Assembly: GCA_964543195.1 (NCBI GenBank)
Contig: CAZIXF010000014.1
Location: 1-64,000, forward strand
DNA from: JAGTVG01 sp964543195
Lineage (GTDB): Bacteria > Bacteroidota > Bacteroidia > Cytophagales > Cyclobacteriaceae
Length of the DNA stretch: 64,000 bases
Reading direction: 5' to 3'
The position numbers and the translations under genes were made by a program. Positions within the stretch are counted from its first letter, which is position 1, and each line of letters starts with the position of its first letter. Positions 1 to 8,923 of this stretch are shown here, one piece after another. The notes below the pieces were generated by a model. The model was not told the DNA's origin, searched no databases, and saw nothing but the letters and a program-made list of their open reading frames with translations.

Positions 1-144
1 GGTAGTTTGGGGTGGAGTGTATAAAATATTAGCTCTTAGCTCGCAGTTTGTAGCTCGTAGCCCTTACAGCTAACAGCTAACAGCTACACCCTAAACCCTA
101 AACCAATGAACCGTTGAACCAATGAAACCGTTGAACAAAAAATA
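1..144. repeat. Heptamer-register mosaic array, copy 1
   Basis: From about position 29 the sequence reads in 7-bp words: ttagctc twice, gcagttt, gtagctc, gtagccc, a 6-bp ttacag, ctaacag twice (70-83), ctacacc (84-90), ctaaacc twice (91-104), then 8-9-bp words of the type aatgaacc/gttgaacc to 136. It ends 8 bp before the stop codon of the moxR gene on the minus strand. The same word order recurs at 18.3-18.6 kb (inverted) and 42.0-42.15 kb. The left end is outside the window. No coding potential is apparent. Confidence 0.85.
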
Positions 145-1110
145 TCACAACAACTCCTCGATGATGTTGTCCACGCTGACGTCTTCGGCTTCGGCTTTGA
201 AGTTGCGCAGGATCCGGTGGCGCAGGGTGGGCTTGGCGATCTGTTTTACATCCTCGATATCGGGTGAATACTTTCCGTTCATCAGGGCGTTGCACTTGGA
301 GGCGGTAACCAGGAACTGGGAAGCCCTCGGGCCGGCGCCCCATTCCACGTATTCGTTGCTGATGGAAGCCGCATTGTTCGTCCCGGGCCTGGTCTTGTGC
401 ACCATGTTCACCGCGTATTCCACCACGTTGTCGGCCACGGGCACCTCCTTGATCAGGTTCTGGTAAAAGAGGATCTCTTCCTTGCCCATGATCTTATCGA
501 TACTGGCCTGCACCGAGGTGGTGGTGTTTTTCACGATTTCCACCTCATGGCCGAAAGAAGGATAATCAAGCAGGATATTGAACATGAACCGGTCGAGCTG
601 GGCTTCCGGCAGGGGATAGGTCCCCTCCTGCTCGATCGGGTTCTGGGTGGCCAGCACAAAAAAGGGCCGGTCGAGACGGTGGAATTCCCCGGCAATGGTC
701 ACTGAATATTCCTGCATGGATTCAAGCAGGGCGGCCTGCGTTTTCGGGGGTGTTCTGTTAATCTCATCGGCAAGGATGATGTTGGCAAAGACCGGTCCTT
801 TAATAAATTGAAAATTCCTGTTGATATCCAGCGTTTCCGAACCCAGGATATCGGAAGGCATCAGGTCGGGAGTGAACTGGATCCGGTTGAAGGTCAGGTG
901 CAGGGCTTCGGAGATCGTCTTGATCAGCAGGGTCTTGGCCAGTCCCGGTACCCCCACCAGCAGGCTGTGACCCTGGCAGAAGATCGAGGTCAGCACCAGC
1001 TTGATCACCATATCCTGGCCGATCACGATCTTGGAGATCTCGTCACTTAACTGTTGATAGGATTTATGAAGGCTGTCCGCGGCTTCTACTTCAGATTTGA
1101 ATTCTTTCAT
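145..1110 (-). CDS. MoxR-family AAA+ ATPase
   Basis: A 321-residue AAA+ ATPase of the MoxR/RavA type. Walker A is GVPGLAKT (53-60), Walker B is IILADE (111-116), and the sensor-type stretch ATQNPIEQEG and the C-terminal lid are present, so it looks full length. MoxR proteins act as chaperone-like ATPases that mature or activate partner proteins, often together with a DUF58/VWA-domain protein; those partners, if present, would be beyond the left window edge. It starts 43 bp after the end of a SurA-like PPIase gene on the same strand, so it may be the last gene seen of that operon. The family is clear; the substrate is unknown. Confidence 0.95.
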   Translation of the reverse strand: MKEFKSEVEAADSLHKSYQQLSDEISKIVIGQDMVIKLVLTSIFCQGHSLLVGVPGLAKTLLIKTISEALHLTFNRIQFTPDLMPSDILGSETLDINRNFQFIKGPVFANIILADEINRTPPKTQAALLESMQEYSVTIAGEFHRLDRPFFVLATQNPIEQEGTYPLPEAQLDRFMFNILLDYPSFGHEVEIVKNTTTSVQASIDKIMGKEEILFYQNLIKEVPVADNVVEYAVNMVHKTRPGTNNAASISNEYVEWGAGPRASQFLVTASKCNALMNGKYSPDIEDVKQIAKPTLRHRILRNFKAEAEDVSVDNIIEELL

Positions 1111-1153
1111 ACAGGTTGGAATTTTCTAAGCGATAAAATTACTGAATTTATTC

Positions 1154-2872
1154 TTATTCGAGGATCTGGCAGTATTTATAATCATCATCGATCTGGATAA
1201 ACACTTCATTTTTTGCTGAATCGAACCATTCATCGAGGGCTTTCTGCTTTTTCTCATTCAGGGCCGCCAGTTGTATCTTCTGGTAATCTTCCTTTATACT
1301 GGCCTGGTGAGGCCGGGTCCTTTTTTTATAGTAGAGTATACGCACCGCTTCCTTGCCATCCTTCATACGGTACCGGTGAGGCCTGGATATATTGCCCACT
1401 TCCATGGTATCTATGGTGAAAAAGATGACCGGATCCAGTTCCTCCACGGATACCGAGCTCGATCCGGTGGCATCGACCAGGAAACCACCATTACCGCCTG
1501 TTTCCTTGTCATCGGAATATTCCTTGGCCGCTTTTTCGAACACCAGGCTGTCGTCGAGTATCAGGGTCCTCAGGCTGTCGAGAAACGCTTCCGCTTCTTC
1601 AAAGTCCACCTCGGAATAGGTCGGCCTGATCAGTATATGCCTTGCATTGAATTCATTGCCCCGCCGGTTGATCAACTGGATGATATGATATCCGAAATCC
1701 GACTCGACCGGCATGGATATTTCTCCCGGTTTCAACCTGAATACGGCTGCTTCGAATTCGGGCACCATCGTGCCGCGGGATGCCCAGCCCAGCTCTCCGC
1801 CGGTCCTGGCCGAACCGGGATCATCGGAATATTCTTTGGCCATGGCCGCAAAACTATCCCCGTTGGCGGTGAATTTTACCACTCTCCAGTCTCCTTTGAG
1901 GAAGTCAAATGTGATGACCGGCGGAATATTCCGGATATCCGGATTTTCCTTGACCACATAAAATTTAGAGGTATTGTTCAATGAATTATTGTTGAACTGG
2001 ATTGTGTCTCTTCCCAGTTTGGTCACTTTCCAGGTATACTGAAACTCGTTGGCCGTAAAGCTGATCTCGTTCAGGTCGATGGTAAAAAGACGGTCATCGG
2101 CATTGAACTGATAGGTGCCGGTGAAATTATTGCTTTCTTTATCGGTAAGGATCAGTTGATTATTGTCTTTGATGCTGATCTTCCAGCCACCGTATTCATC
2201 CGTAATATCCTTTCCGTTCACGATCCTGTTCCGGATCTCCAGTGCCTGCTGCCGGGCCTTTTCCTTCTGGTTTTTGCCCACCTCGGGGATCCTTACGATC
2301 TGACCCACCGATACTTCCGCCGATAGGAAAGGCACACTGTCTTCCGGGATGCGGTTAAAGAATTTTTTCACCTCCGTAGGCGTGATCTTCACCTCATCGG
2401 TGATCGTCCGCTGCATTTTATCCGCCACCATCTGTTCCCTTATATCCTCGAACAGTTCTTCCTTGAACTGTTCCACCGTCTTACCGTAATATTCTTCAAG
2501 CTGCTGTTCCGACCCGATCTGGGATATGATGATCTGCATTCTCTGATCGAGGTTCATCTGTACCTCGGCATCCGGCACCACCACGGAGTCGATCTCAGCC
2601 TTGGCCACCAGCAGCTTGTTGATCACCAGGCTTTCGAGTATGCCGCAACGTACTTCTTCGCCACCCTCCTGGCCTCTCGACACATATTCGAGATAGGCCT
2701 TGTCCAGGTCGGACCGCAATACAATATAATCGTCGATCCTGGCAACAATATGGTCGATCTTCTGTCCCATGCTGGCCTGGCCCGAGACCCGGGCTGCAGG
2801 AACAAGCATCACGAACAGCAACAGATTAATTATTAAATATTTCAAAGTCTTTATTCTTTTCGGCGCGTTCAT
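1154..2872 (-). CDS. SurA-like peptidylprolyl isomerase with split parvulin domain
   Basis: A 572-residue secreted protein with a signal peptide (KRIKTLKYLIINLLLF then a small-residue cleavage region near 30) and a SurA_N-like helical region (35-175). Two PpiC/parvulin domains follow. The first (about 181-404) begins normally, is interrupted after NGKD (219-222) and resumes at DSFAAMAKEYSDDPG (339-353). The roughly 115 residues between are beta-rich with WK.. and TW.V motifs and resemble a lipocalin-like domain. The second parvulin (about 408-515) is degenerate. Expected role: periplasmic chaperone for outer-membrane proteins. The start overlaps the upstream gene by 47 bp; a later Met22 would cut the signal peptide, so the long start is preferred. 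Confidence 0.9.
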   Translation of the reverse strand: MNAPKRIKTLKYLIINLLLFVMLVPAARVSGQASMGQKIDHIVARIDDYIVLRSDLDKAYLEYVSRGQEGGEEVRCGILESLVINKLLVAKAEIDSVVVPDAEVQMNLDQRMQIIISQIGSEQQLEEYYGKTVEQFKEELFEDIREQMVADKMQRTITDEVKITPTEVKKFFNRIPEDSVPFLSAEVSVGQIVRIPEVGKNQKEKARQQALEIRNRIVNGKDITDEYGGWKISIKDNNQLILTDKESNNFTGTYQFNADDRLFTIDLNEISFTANEFQYTWKVTKLGRDTIQFNNNSLNNTSKFYVVKENPDIRNIPPVITFDFLKGDWRVVKFTANGDSFAAMAKEYSDDPGSARTGGELGWASRGTMVPEFEAAVFRLKPGEISMPVESDFGYHIIQLINRRGNEFNARHILIRPTYSEVDFEEAEAFLDSLRTLILDDSLVFEKAAKEYSDDKETGGNGGFLVDATGSSSVSVEELDPVIFFTIDTMEVGNISRPHRYRMKDGKEAVRILYYKKRTRPHQASIKEDYQKIQLAALNEKKQKALDEWFDSAKNEVFIQIDDDYKYCQILE

Positions 2873-3716
2873 ATATTCCCTGTTCTAATTCCTTTGCCAG
2901 TTCTACTTTTCTTTTGTTGATAATGATCTTCTGTATATCATCCCTGACCCATTCGAGCGGGGATATCTCTTCGGATAACCTGTATTCCAGGATATTCAGA
3001 AAATAATAATACGTATCATCCTGAGTTTCATGATACCTGTTGTTTCTTAAAAACCGGATTTTATTGTCTATCGTTTCCATGGGTGTATTCTGGATCACCT
3101 CATCAAAATTGACCCAGGTGGTATCCAGATGAAAGGTGGAGGCATATTGATAACAATAAGACCGCAATTCATCCAGTTGCTTTTCGCCTTCCGACCGGAT
3201 CAGCCGGCGGAGCGTGTTCAACCGCGGCGCTTCGGTCGATATTTTCACATACCGGCACTTGATAATGTTCTGTCTTAATTCGAAATTATCGCGGTGGTTT
3301 TCATAGTATTGCCGGATCTCCTCAGCGGTAACCCGGTCGTCCAGTTTATCGGAAATATAGAGCTTCTGATATTCATGGATCATAAGGGCATACCGGTAAT
3401 CCAGTACTTTTCTTTCAATCTCCGCTTCATCCAGGCTGAGCTTGTCGGAAGCTTCGGAGATAACCAGCTGTTTATTGATCCAGCTTTTCACATAGCGCTG
3501 CATCAGGTTGGCGCTGTCGGCTTTGGAGATATCCTGCGGGATTAGCCCTTCGAGGTCGGAATAATACAGATAATGATCGTGAGCCCTGGCCACAGGACTG
3601 GGCTGTTCCGGGTCACTGAAATTGATCCCCGATTGCCCTTCCTTGAGATCGATCAGATCACAGGAAAACAGCAGCAATCCGGAAACCATAAAAAGACTAA
3701 TTGGTTTCAAATTCAT
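2826..3716 (-). CDS. SurA-N-like lipoprotein without parvulin domain
   Basis: A 296-residue predicted lipoprotein: MNLKPISLFMVSGLLLFSC is a signal peptide ending in a lipobox-like LLFSC. The rest is highly charged and helical, resembling the N- and C-terminal chaperone lobes of SurA (KSWINKQLVISEA, ERKVLDYRYALMIHEYQ), but I see no PpiC domain motif. It sits between two parvulin proteins, overlapping both (20 bp with the upstream 758-aa gene, 47 bp with the downstream 572-aa gene), which implies translational coupling. By inference it is a third member of an envelope chaperone set; the exact role is unknown. Confidence 0.85.
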   Translation of the reverse strand: MNLKPISLFMVSGLLLFSCDLIDLKEGQSGINFSDPEQPSPVARAHDHYLYYSDLEGLIPQDISKADSANLMQRYVKSWINKQLVISEASDKLSLDEAEIERKVLDYRYALMIHEYQKLYISDKLDDRVTAEEIRQYYENHRDNFELRQNIIKCRYVKISTEAPRLNTLRRLIRSEGEKQLDELRSYCYQYASTFHLDTTWVNFDEVIQNTPMETIDNKIRFLRNNRYHETQDDTYYYFLNILEYRLSEEISPLEWVRDDIQKIIINKRKVELAKELEQGIYERAEKNKDFEIFNN

Positions 3717-5973
3717 TATATATTTCTTCCAGCACTTTCTTATTCACGTTTACCTCGTATTTCGATCTGAGTTCCCCGATCCAGGCTTTTTCCAGATAGC
3801 CCTGATAATCGGAGATCACTTTACCCCTCACTTCTTCAAGACGCTGATCCATCGGTGACAGTACCTCTTCCACATGGACCAGGTATTCATCCTCATCGAT
3901 CGAAACATCATGTTTCCCGGGCTCCCAGTCGATCAGATCAATTATTTCATGATCTCCTTTCTGATAAAGCCCGTATTCCACCTGCAAATTTACTCCTGAA
4001 TTATGATTAATTAATCCCACGAGATCTTTTTTACCGGTTGAGACCATTTTAACATACGGATTCTCCGTACGAGCGTTTACCGGGATGAAATAATCCCGGT
4101 CATAATCGTTGTCTGCCAGAAATTCATCGAACAGGTCGCCCGAATGCCGGTCGCCCGAATGCCGGTCGCCTGAATTCCTTTTTGCGGCCGGTAAGGCGAT
4201 CATAAGCTTTTTCTCTTCATCTTCTACCGCAAGGCCATAAATGCTATCTAAATACATTCTATTATCAGGAATAATGTTTCCCCCGGCAATTCCCAGAAGG
4301 ACGGAATCGTCGTAGATCTCATAATATTCCCGGTCGAGCAATGCGCTCACCCGGTTGATCACGTCCAGGTCATCCGACCTGAAAACCGTGGCTGCCATGC
4401 GGGTTGGCCACCGGTACCGGCCTCTGTTTTCACGGAAGAAGGCTTTCAGCCCCACCGTATCTTCCACCGCCTTCGACCACACTTTGCGATCCATCAACTC
4501 AAACAAAAGAATGCCCTCATAATATTCCTGCGAAAGCATTTTAAAATCGAAGTGTTTTCGTGGCAGTTGTGTTTTTTCATATTCGATAAGCCGGTCTTCG
4601 ATGTATTGATCGATCAGGGAATTCATATACACACCTGGGTTGGATGTGCGGTTTACTTGCTGGTTTGTCTCCACAGATTCAAAAAGATCACCCACGGTAT
4701 AGTTCCTGTTCGCAATGGTAAACAACACGGATTCCGTAAATCCATCCGTGCGATCGAATTCCCATTTTCCCTGCAGCAGGCTGCTGTCGGCATACGCCAG
4801 TACCGATGCCCGGATATCCCGGCTCATCCGGAAATGATTTTCTTTTTTCAGCCTTTCGATCAGTATTTCCCTGGTCAGCCCCGATCGTGAATCCTGTTTT
4901 ACCCGGTCCACGATCTCCTTTTTCAGTTCTTCAAAAGATCCCGGGGGTATCTTTCTGATCAGTTTGATGATATGCCACCCATAGGGGGTATGTACGGGCT
5001 CGCTGATATCACCCGGCGCCTCGAGGGCAAAGGCGGCTTCCGAAAAGGAGGGTACGATCCTCCCTGCTTCAAACGGCGACATGACCCCTCCGTTTTCCCT
5101 GGTGCGCATATCCTGCGAATACCGCGCAGTAAAATAATCCCAGTCGCCCCCGGCAGTCAGAGAATCATATATCGTATAGATCTTATCCCTGATCCGCGCG
5201 GAATCCTGAGGGCTCCTATTTTTCTTATTCTGAAGCATGATATGGGCTACCTGGACGCTTCCCTGTGAAGGCCGTTTATCGTGTACTTTGAGGATATGAT
5301 ACCCGAATGGTGTTTTAAATGGTAAAGAGATCCCGCCCACGGGTGTTTCATAGGCCGCTTCCTCGAAAGGATAAACCATTTGCAGGCCCTTGAAAAAACC
5401 CAAACGGCCCTTATTGATCTTCACCGAGGGATCTTCGGAATATTCCACGGCCAGTTCAGTAAAATCTTCCCCTTCAGTCGCTTTTTCATAAATCCGGTGG
5501 ATTTCCCGGTAAGCCTTCAGCGTATCGGAAGGGTCAGAGAAGTTACTTACCCTGATCAATATATGCGATACGCTTACTTCTTCCCGGAGACGTTGATAGG
5601 CTTCATCGACCAGGGCGTTGATCACGGAATCATCCTTCAGATAGGATTCGGTAAGCTGATCTTTGTAACCCCTGTATTCGTCCCGGAATTTTTTGGTGGT
5701 ATCGAGGCCGAGTTGCCTGGCTTCATGCACCTTTAGTTTGAAATTGATATACAGGTCGAGGTATTCATCGATCGCAGCACGGGAGAGGGCCGGATCCCCG
5801 GCATAGTTGTTTTTTTTCAGGTTATAAATGAATTCTTCCCGTCCCACCGGGTTACCGTCTATTGCAAACACCGCATCGATGCCGCTTTGCGGAACTTTGG
5901 AAGGCGCACATCCGGAAATGAATAGCCATAATGTAAAAATAATACCTAATCCTCTCATGCACGACAGGGTCAT
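3697..5973 (-). CDS. Peptidylprolyl isomerase lipoprotein with two parvulin domains
   Basis: A 758-residue lipoprotein with lipobox FISGC (residues 18-22). Met6 (start 5958) is an equally good start, since the charged n-region begins there. Two PpiC/parvulin domains are visible, about 132-235 (VSHILIRVS, EYSEDPS, GRLGFF, PFGYHILKV) and 240-345 (VAHIMLQNK, GGVMSPF, PYGWHIIKL). A long C-terminal region of unknown fold follows. It is the first gene of a coupled run of three SurA-like proteins plus MoxR, so a periplasmic or outer-membrane-facing folding factor is expected. A tandem SGDRH micro-repeat lies near residues 600-614. Confidence 0.93.
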   Translation of the reverse strand: MTLSCMRGLGIIFTLWLFISGCAPSKVPQSGIDAVFAIDGNPVGREEFIYNLKKNNYAGDPALSRAAIDEYLDLYINFKLKVHEARQLGLDTTKKFRDEYRGYKDQLTESYLKDDSVINALVDEAYQRLREEVSVSHILIRVSNFSDPSDTLKAYREIHRIYEKATEGEDFTELAVEYSEDPSVKINKGRLGFFKGLQMVYPFEEAAYETPVGGISLPFKTPFGYHILKVHDKRPSQGSVQVAHIMLQNKKNRSPQDSARIRDKIYTIYDSLTAGGDWDYFTARYSQDMRTRENGGVMSPFEAGRIVPSFSEAAFALEAPGDISEPVHTPYGWHIIKLIRKIPPGSFEELKKEIVDRVKQDSRSGLTREILIERLKKENHFRMSRDIRASVLAYADSSLLQGKWEFDRTDGFTESVLFTIANRNYTVGDLFESVETNQQVNRTSNPGVYMNSLIDQYIEDRLIEYEKTQLPRKHFDFKMLSQEYYEGILLFELMDRKVWSKAVEDTVGLKAFFRENRGRYRWPTRMAATVFRSDDLDVINRVSALLDREYYEIYDDSVLLGIAGGNIIPDNRMYLDSIYGLAVEDEEKKLMIALPAAKRNSGDRHSGDRHSGDLFDEFLADNDYDRDYFIPVNARTENPYVKMVSTGKKDLVGLINHNSGVNLQVEYGLYQKGDHEIIDLIDWEPGKHDVSIDEDEYLVHVEEVLSPMDQRLEEVRGKVISDYQGYLEKAWIGELRSKYEVNVNKKVLEEIYNEFETN
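4131..4175 (-). repeat. 15-bp in-frame tandem micro-repeat in PPIase gene
   Basis: Three units of about 15 bp (unit gccggtcgcccgaat on the plus strand, last unit with one change, first unit truncated) encode SGDRH-SGDRH-SGD within the 758-aa PPIase. Because the unit length is a multiple of three, copy-number change would keep the frame. It falls in a predicted hydrophilic linker outside the parvulin domains. Confidence 0.85.
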
Positions 5974-6042
5974 TTTTTTGAATGCTTCAAGTTTAACGAA
6001 AATAAGGGAAGTTTCTTTTATTAATATGAGGAATGATGTGAT

Positions 6043-6100
6043 TTACGCGATCAATTTTTTTTCTGATGGGAATGGTATGGGCTTATGCGATCAATTTTTT
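6043..6100 (-). repeat. Duplicated 3' end of the HATPase gene
   Basis: An 18-bp direct repeat with one mismatch, 6043-6060 and 6083-6100, spaced exactly 40 bp. The copy at 6083-6100 encodes the last five codons and stop of the HATPase gene (KKLIA-stop); the second copy lies just downstream and preserves the same codons and stop with a synonymous GCA to GCG change. It looks like a small local duplication in the 3' untranslated region. Confidence 0.7.
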
Positions 6101-6496
6101 GCTGAGCCGGTACACATTATTTTTTTTATTGGGGATAAATTCTATTTTGTCCATGATCCGTCTCACAAGCATCAACCCGAGGCCTCCCTTTTTCTTGTTG
6201 TGAACAATCTCCTGTATAGTAGGTTCCTTATAATCCTTGAAATTAAAACCGTTTCCAGTATCCATGATCTCAAAGACTATTTCATCATATTCTATGCTGA
6301 CCTTCAGTTCGAGGCATTTGTCGGGATTGCACTGGTGCGAATGGATCATCAGGTTGGCACAGATCTCATCTACAGCCAACACGAGCGAATTGATGAATAT
6401 TTCCGATTCGAGATGATTTTTCAATACATCATTGAGGAAATACCGTATCTCCACCAACCGTTTTTTCTGGCACGGAACTTTGAAATTATACAGCAT
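6083..6496 (-). CDS. RsbW/SpoIIAB-like HATPase (anti-sigma or switch kinase)
   Basis: A 137-residue single-domain GHKL ATPase of the HATPase_c_2 type. N-box AVDEICANLMIHSH (about 41-54), G1 box DTGNGF and G2 box GGLGLMLVRRIMD are intact, so ATP binding is expected. Such proteins phosphorylate a serine of a STAS antagonist and bind a target, classically a sigma factor. The gene overlaps the STAS gene by 11 bp and follows a SpoIIE-type phosphatase, giving a full partner-switching set. No sigma factor is adjacent, so the output target is unknown. Confidence 0.92.
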   Translation of the reverse strand: MLYNFKVPCQKKRLVEIRYFLNDVLKNHLESEIFINSLVLAVDEICANLMIHSHQCNPDKCLELKVSIEYDEIVFEIMDTGNGFNFKDYKEPTIQEIVHNKKKGGLGLMLVRRIMDKIEFIPNKKNNVYRLSKKLIA

Positions 6497-6827
6497 TCAG
6501 AATTTTCTTTGCTTCTTCCTTTGATTCAACCATATCAATTATCTGATCCAGCCCTAAAATCTGGAATACGTTCCGGACCTTTTTGCTTAATCCGAATAAA
6601 ACCATCTTTATTTCACTTTCCTCCATTTCGTGGATATAGGACATGAACACGCCTAATCCCGCGGAAGAAATATAGGTGAGTTCCCGGCAGTCAACCAGGA
6701 TCCTTTTATGTGATTTTATTGTCTCGCTAATTTTATTATCGAGGTAAATCGACGAACTCGCGTCAATTTCTCCGATTACTTTTATAACATAAAAATCTTC
6801 TTCCTGATCAGTATGAATCGTCACCAT
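6486..6827 (-). CDS. STAS-domain anti-anti-sigma factor (RsbV/SpoIIAA-like)
   Basis: A 113-residue STAS domain. The phosphorylation-site loop reads LTYISSAGLGVFMSY (about 49-63), with the conserved serine just before AGLG. In known systems the unphosphorylated form binds the HATPase and frees its target; the SpoIIE-type phosphatase reactivates it. It sits between those two partners: 38 bp after the phosphatase gene and overlapping the HATPase gene. Length is normal for the family. Confidence 0.94.
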   Translation of the reverse strand: MVTIHTDQEEDFYVIKVIGEIDASSSIYLDNKISETIKSHKRILVDCRELTYISSAGLGVFMSYIHEMEESEIKMVLFGLSKKVRNVFQILGLDQIIDMVESKEEAKKILNAV

Positions 6828-6865
6828 GTGTTTTAACGCTATTAAAAAATGTTGGTTTTATTTTT

Positions 6866-8923
6866 TTATCTAAACTTTATAATTATCGCCGTATAGTCAT
6901 CTTCGGGTGCATTCGATTCACAATGGATAAAGAGTGCATCGAAGATGGCTTCCTTGATCTCTTCAGGTGTTTTCTCCGCATTTTTAACGATCAGGTCTTT
7001 AAACCTTTCGTATCCGAATTCCTCACCATGTTTATTCCTCGCTTCGGTGATGCCGTCGGTAAACAACACCAGCAGATCACCGGATTTATAGGTTATACTA
7101 TCATTGTTAACGTATTGGTGAAAATTATTGTTTCTTAATATGCCAAGGCCCATTCCTTTGCCATAATAATAGGTAGCCGCCTTTTTTTCTTTTTCATAGA
7201 AAAGGGTGGGGCAATGTCCTGCACGGCTGAATTCGATCCGGCGGGATGAGTTATCGATCTTAAAGATGGAAGCCGTGACAAACGAACTTTTGTCGAGGCC
7301 TTTCGAAAGGGCCTTGTTGGCATATACCATAAATTCGCTGGATGACAGGGGAAGCTGGATGAGGCTGTGGAAAACACCTTTCAATTGAGACATATGAAAG
7401 GCGGCGGAGGTGCCTTTTCCGGATACATCGCCAATGATCACAATCGTCCTGTCATTATCCAGCTTGCTTATGTCGTAATAATCGCCTCCCACTTCATCGG
7501 CCGACCTGGAAAAGGCTGCGATATCGAAAAAATCACTGTGTTCCAGTTTGACCGGAAGAAGGCTTCTTTGTACATTCTTGGCAATATTCAATTCCTTGAT
7601 ATACCTTTCGTTCTCGATAGCGGTCTCGATGAGCTTGAAGTTTTCAATAGAAATGGATGCCTGGTTAACGAAAGTACGGATCACATTGATCATTTCTTCA
7701 TTAAAACCATCCGATATTTCCTTAAGCAGTACCAGGGAACCGATAATTTCCTGTTGAACGAACAAAGGGAACACCAGCACGGACCGGTATTTATAATCCC
7801 GAAGGGAGGCGATATAGCGGTCTGATTTGATATTTTTTATGGGGTCAGAACTCAACAGGGATTTGATCTTGCTTTCCGGGATCCGTTTTTTGACCTCGTT
7901 GATCTCTTGTGCCGATATCCGGTGCACAAGTCGCTTGTAATTACTGTCCCTGGGCTGGTTTGCTTCAAGCCAGGCGGCGTCGGCCAATACGGCGCTTACT
8001 GCACTGTCGAGTAATATATCATACACTTCCTCTTCATTCTTACCGGTATTCCGGGATTGGCTCAACCTCTGGAAATTGATGATCTCTTCCAGTTTTTTTT
8101 CGAAAACCGATGAGGTGGGAAGATTAAAAAGAATGACCAGCACGGATATCAGCGAATAGATGAAAATGAATATGAACAGGCTCATCAAAGATATATGAAG
8201 GAATGAATCCATGACCAGGATGTCGCCCTGTTCCATATAATGGGTGTACATGAGCCGCATAAAATAGATCTGATAGATCATGATCAATACAAACAGAAGG
8301 ATACTCCTCCATTTCTGTTTGAAGTTGAGGTAGGCCACCCATTTTAAATTGGCGGAAAAATAGATGCTGAAAAGGATGATCAGGATGAGAAAAGACAGAT
8401 AGAATACATTGACCTGGCCCCGGTTGATCAGGGCGAAAAAGGGAGAAAACAATATCAGGTATTCAAATATCCTCCATGAATAGACCAGCCGTTTGGATTT
8501 CTGATAAAATATAAAATTGGCCCAGACGATCATCGTAGAAATGAAGAAGGCGGTCACTATCCCGATCGCCATGCTGTTGATCAGGTTCAGCACGAGTGGA
8601 TTATCTCCGATCCTGTGGCGCCCGAAAAGGGATTCGACCAATTCCAGGCCCAGGGCAATGATGGTGGCGATCAGCCCGGTTACGAAAACCCGCCACAATA
8701 ATTCCTGAAGGTTTACATTACCCGATTTACCCAGGCGGACCTTGTAAAAATAAAAAACAGAAACAAAGAACAGGATATATAAAATATCGGGTATATAATA
8801 GGGTATGCCGGGATGGATCTGGTTGGCCAGAGAAAAAGCAATCAAAAGACTGGCGGCAGTCATGCCCAGCCAACCAATCAGTCCAAGGATAAAGCAAATC
8901 CGTATTTTGAGTATTTTGTTCAA
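6866..8923 (-). CDS. Membrane GAF-SpoIIE (PP2C) phosphatase, RsbU-like
   Basis: A 685-residue membrane protein. The first ~265 residues hold about eight hydrophobic segments. A linker with EKKLEEIINFQRLSQ leads to a GAF-like sensor domain (about 300-430), then a SpoIIE/PP2C catalytic domain with GGDYYD, GDVSGKGTSAAFHMSQLKG and LFTDGITEARN motifs carrying the metal-binding aspartates. It should dephosphorylate the STAS protein encoded next, coupling a membrane or cytosolic signal to the switch. The 345-bp region upstream contains DnaA boxes. Confidence 0.93.
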   Translation of the reverse strand: MNKILKIRICFILGLIGWLGMTAASLLIAFSLANQIHPGIPYYIPDILYILFFVSVFYFYKVRLGKSGNVNLQELLWRVFVTGLIATIIALGLELVESLFGRHRIGDNPLVLNLINSMAIGIVTAFFISTMIVWANFIFYQKSKRLVYSWRIFEYLILFSPFFALINRGQVNVFYLSFLILIILFSIYFSANLKWVAYLNFKQKWRSILLFVLIMIYQIYFMRLMYTHYMEQGDILVMDSFLHISLMSLFIFIFIYSLISVLVILFNLPTSSVFEKKLEEIINFQRLSQSRNTGKNEEEVYDILLDSAVSAVLADAAWLEANQPRDSNYKRLVHRISAQEINEVKKRIPESKIKSLLSSDPIKNIKSDRYIASLRDYKYRSVLVFPLFVQQEIIGSLVLLKEISDGFNEEMINVIRTFVNQASISIENFKLIETAIENERYIKELNIAKNVQRSLLPVKLEHSDFFDIAAFSRSADEVGGDYYDISKLDNDRTIVIIGDVSGKGTSAAFHMSQLKGVFHSLIQLPLSSSEFMVYANKALSKGLDKSSFVTASIFKIDNSSRRIEFSRAGHCPTLFYEKEKKAATYYYGKGMGLGILRNNNFHQYVNNDSITYKSGDLLVLFTDGITEARNKHGEEFGYERFKDLIVKNAEKTPEEIKEAIFDALFIHCESNAPEDDYTAIIIKFR

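Noticed and set aside
91..104. CCCTAAA repeats as a chromosome telomere
   Set aside because: Only two or three copies occur per array, inside the sequence and between genes; a linear end is not supported.
1271..1984. A 237-codon plus-strand ORF over the SurA-like gene
   Set aside because: Antisense to a well-supported PPIase; composition shows no domain or signal.
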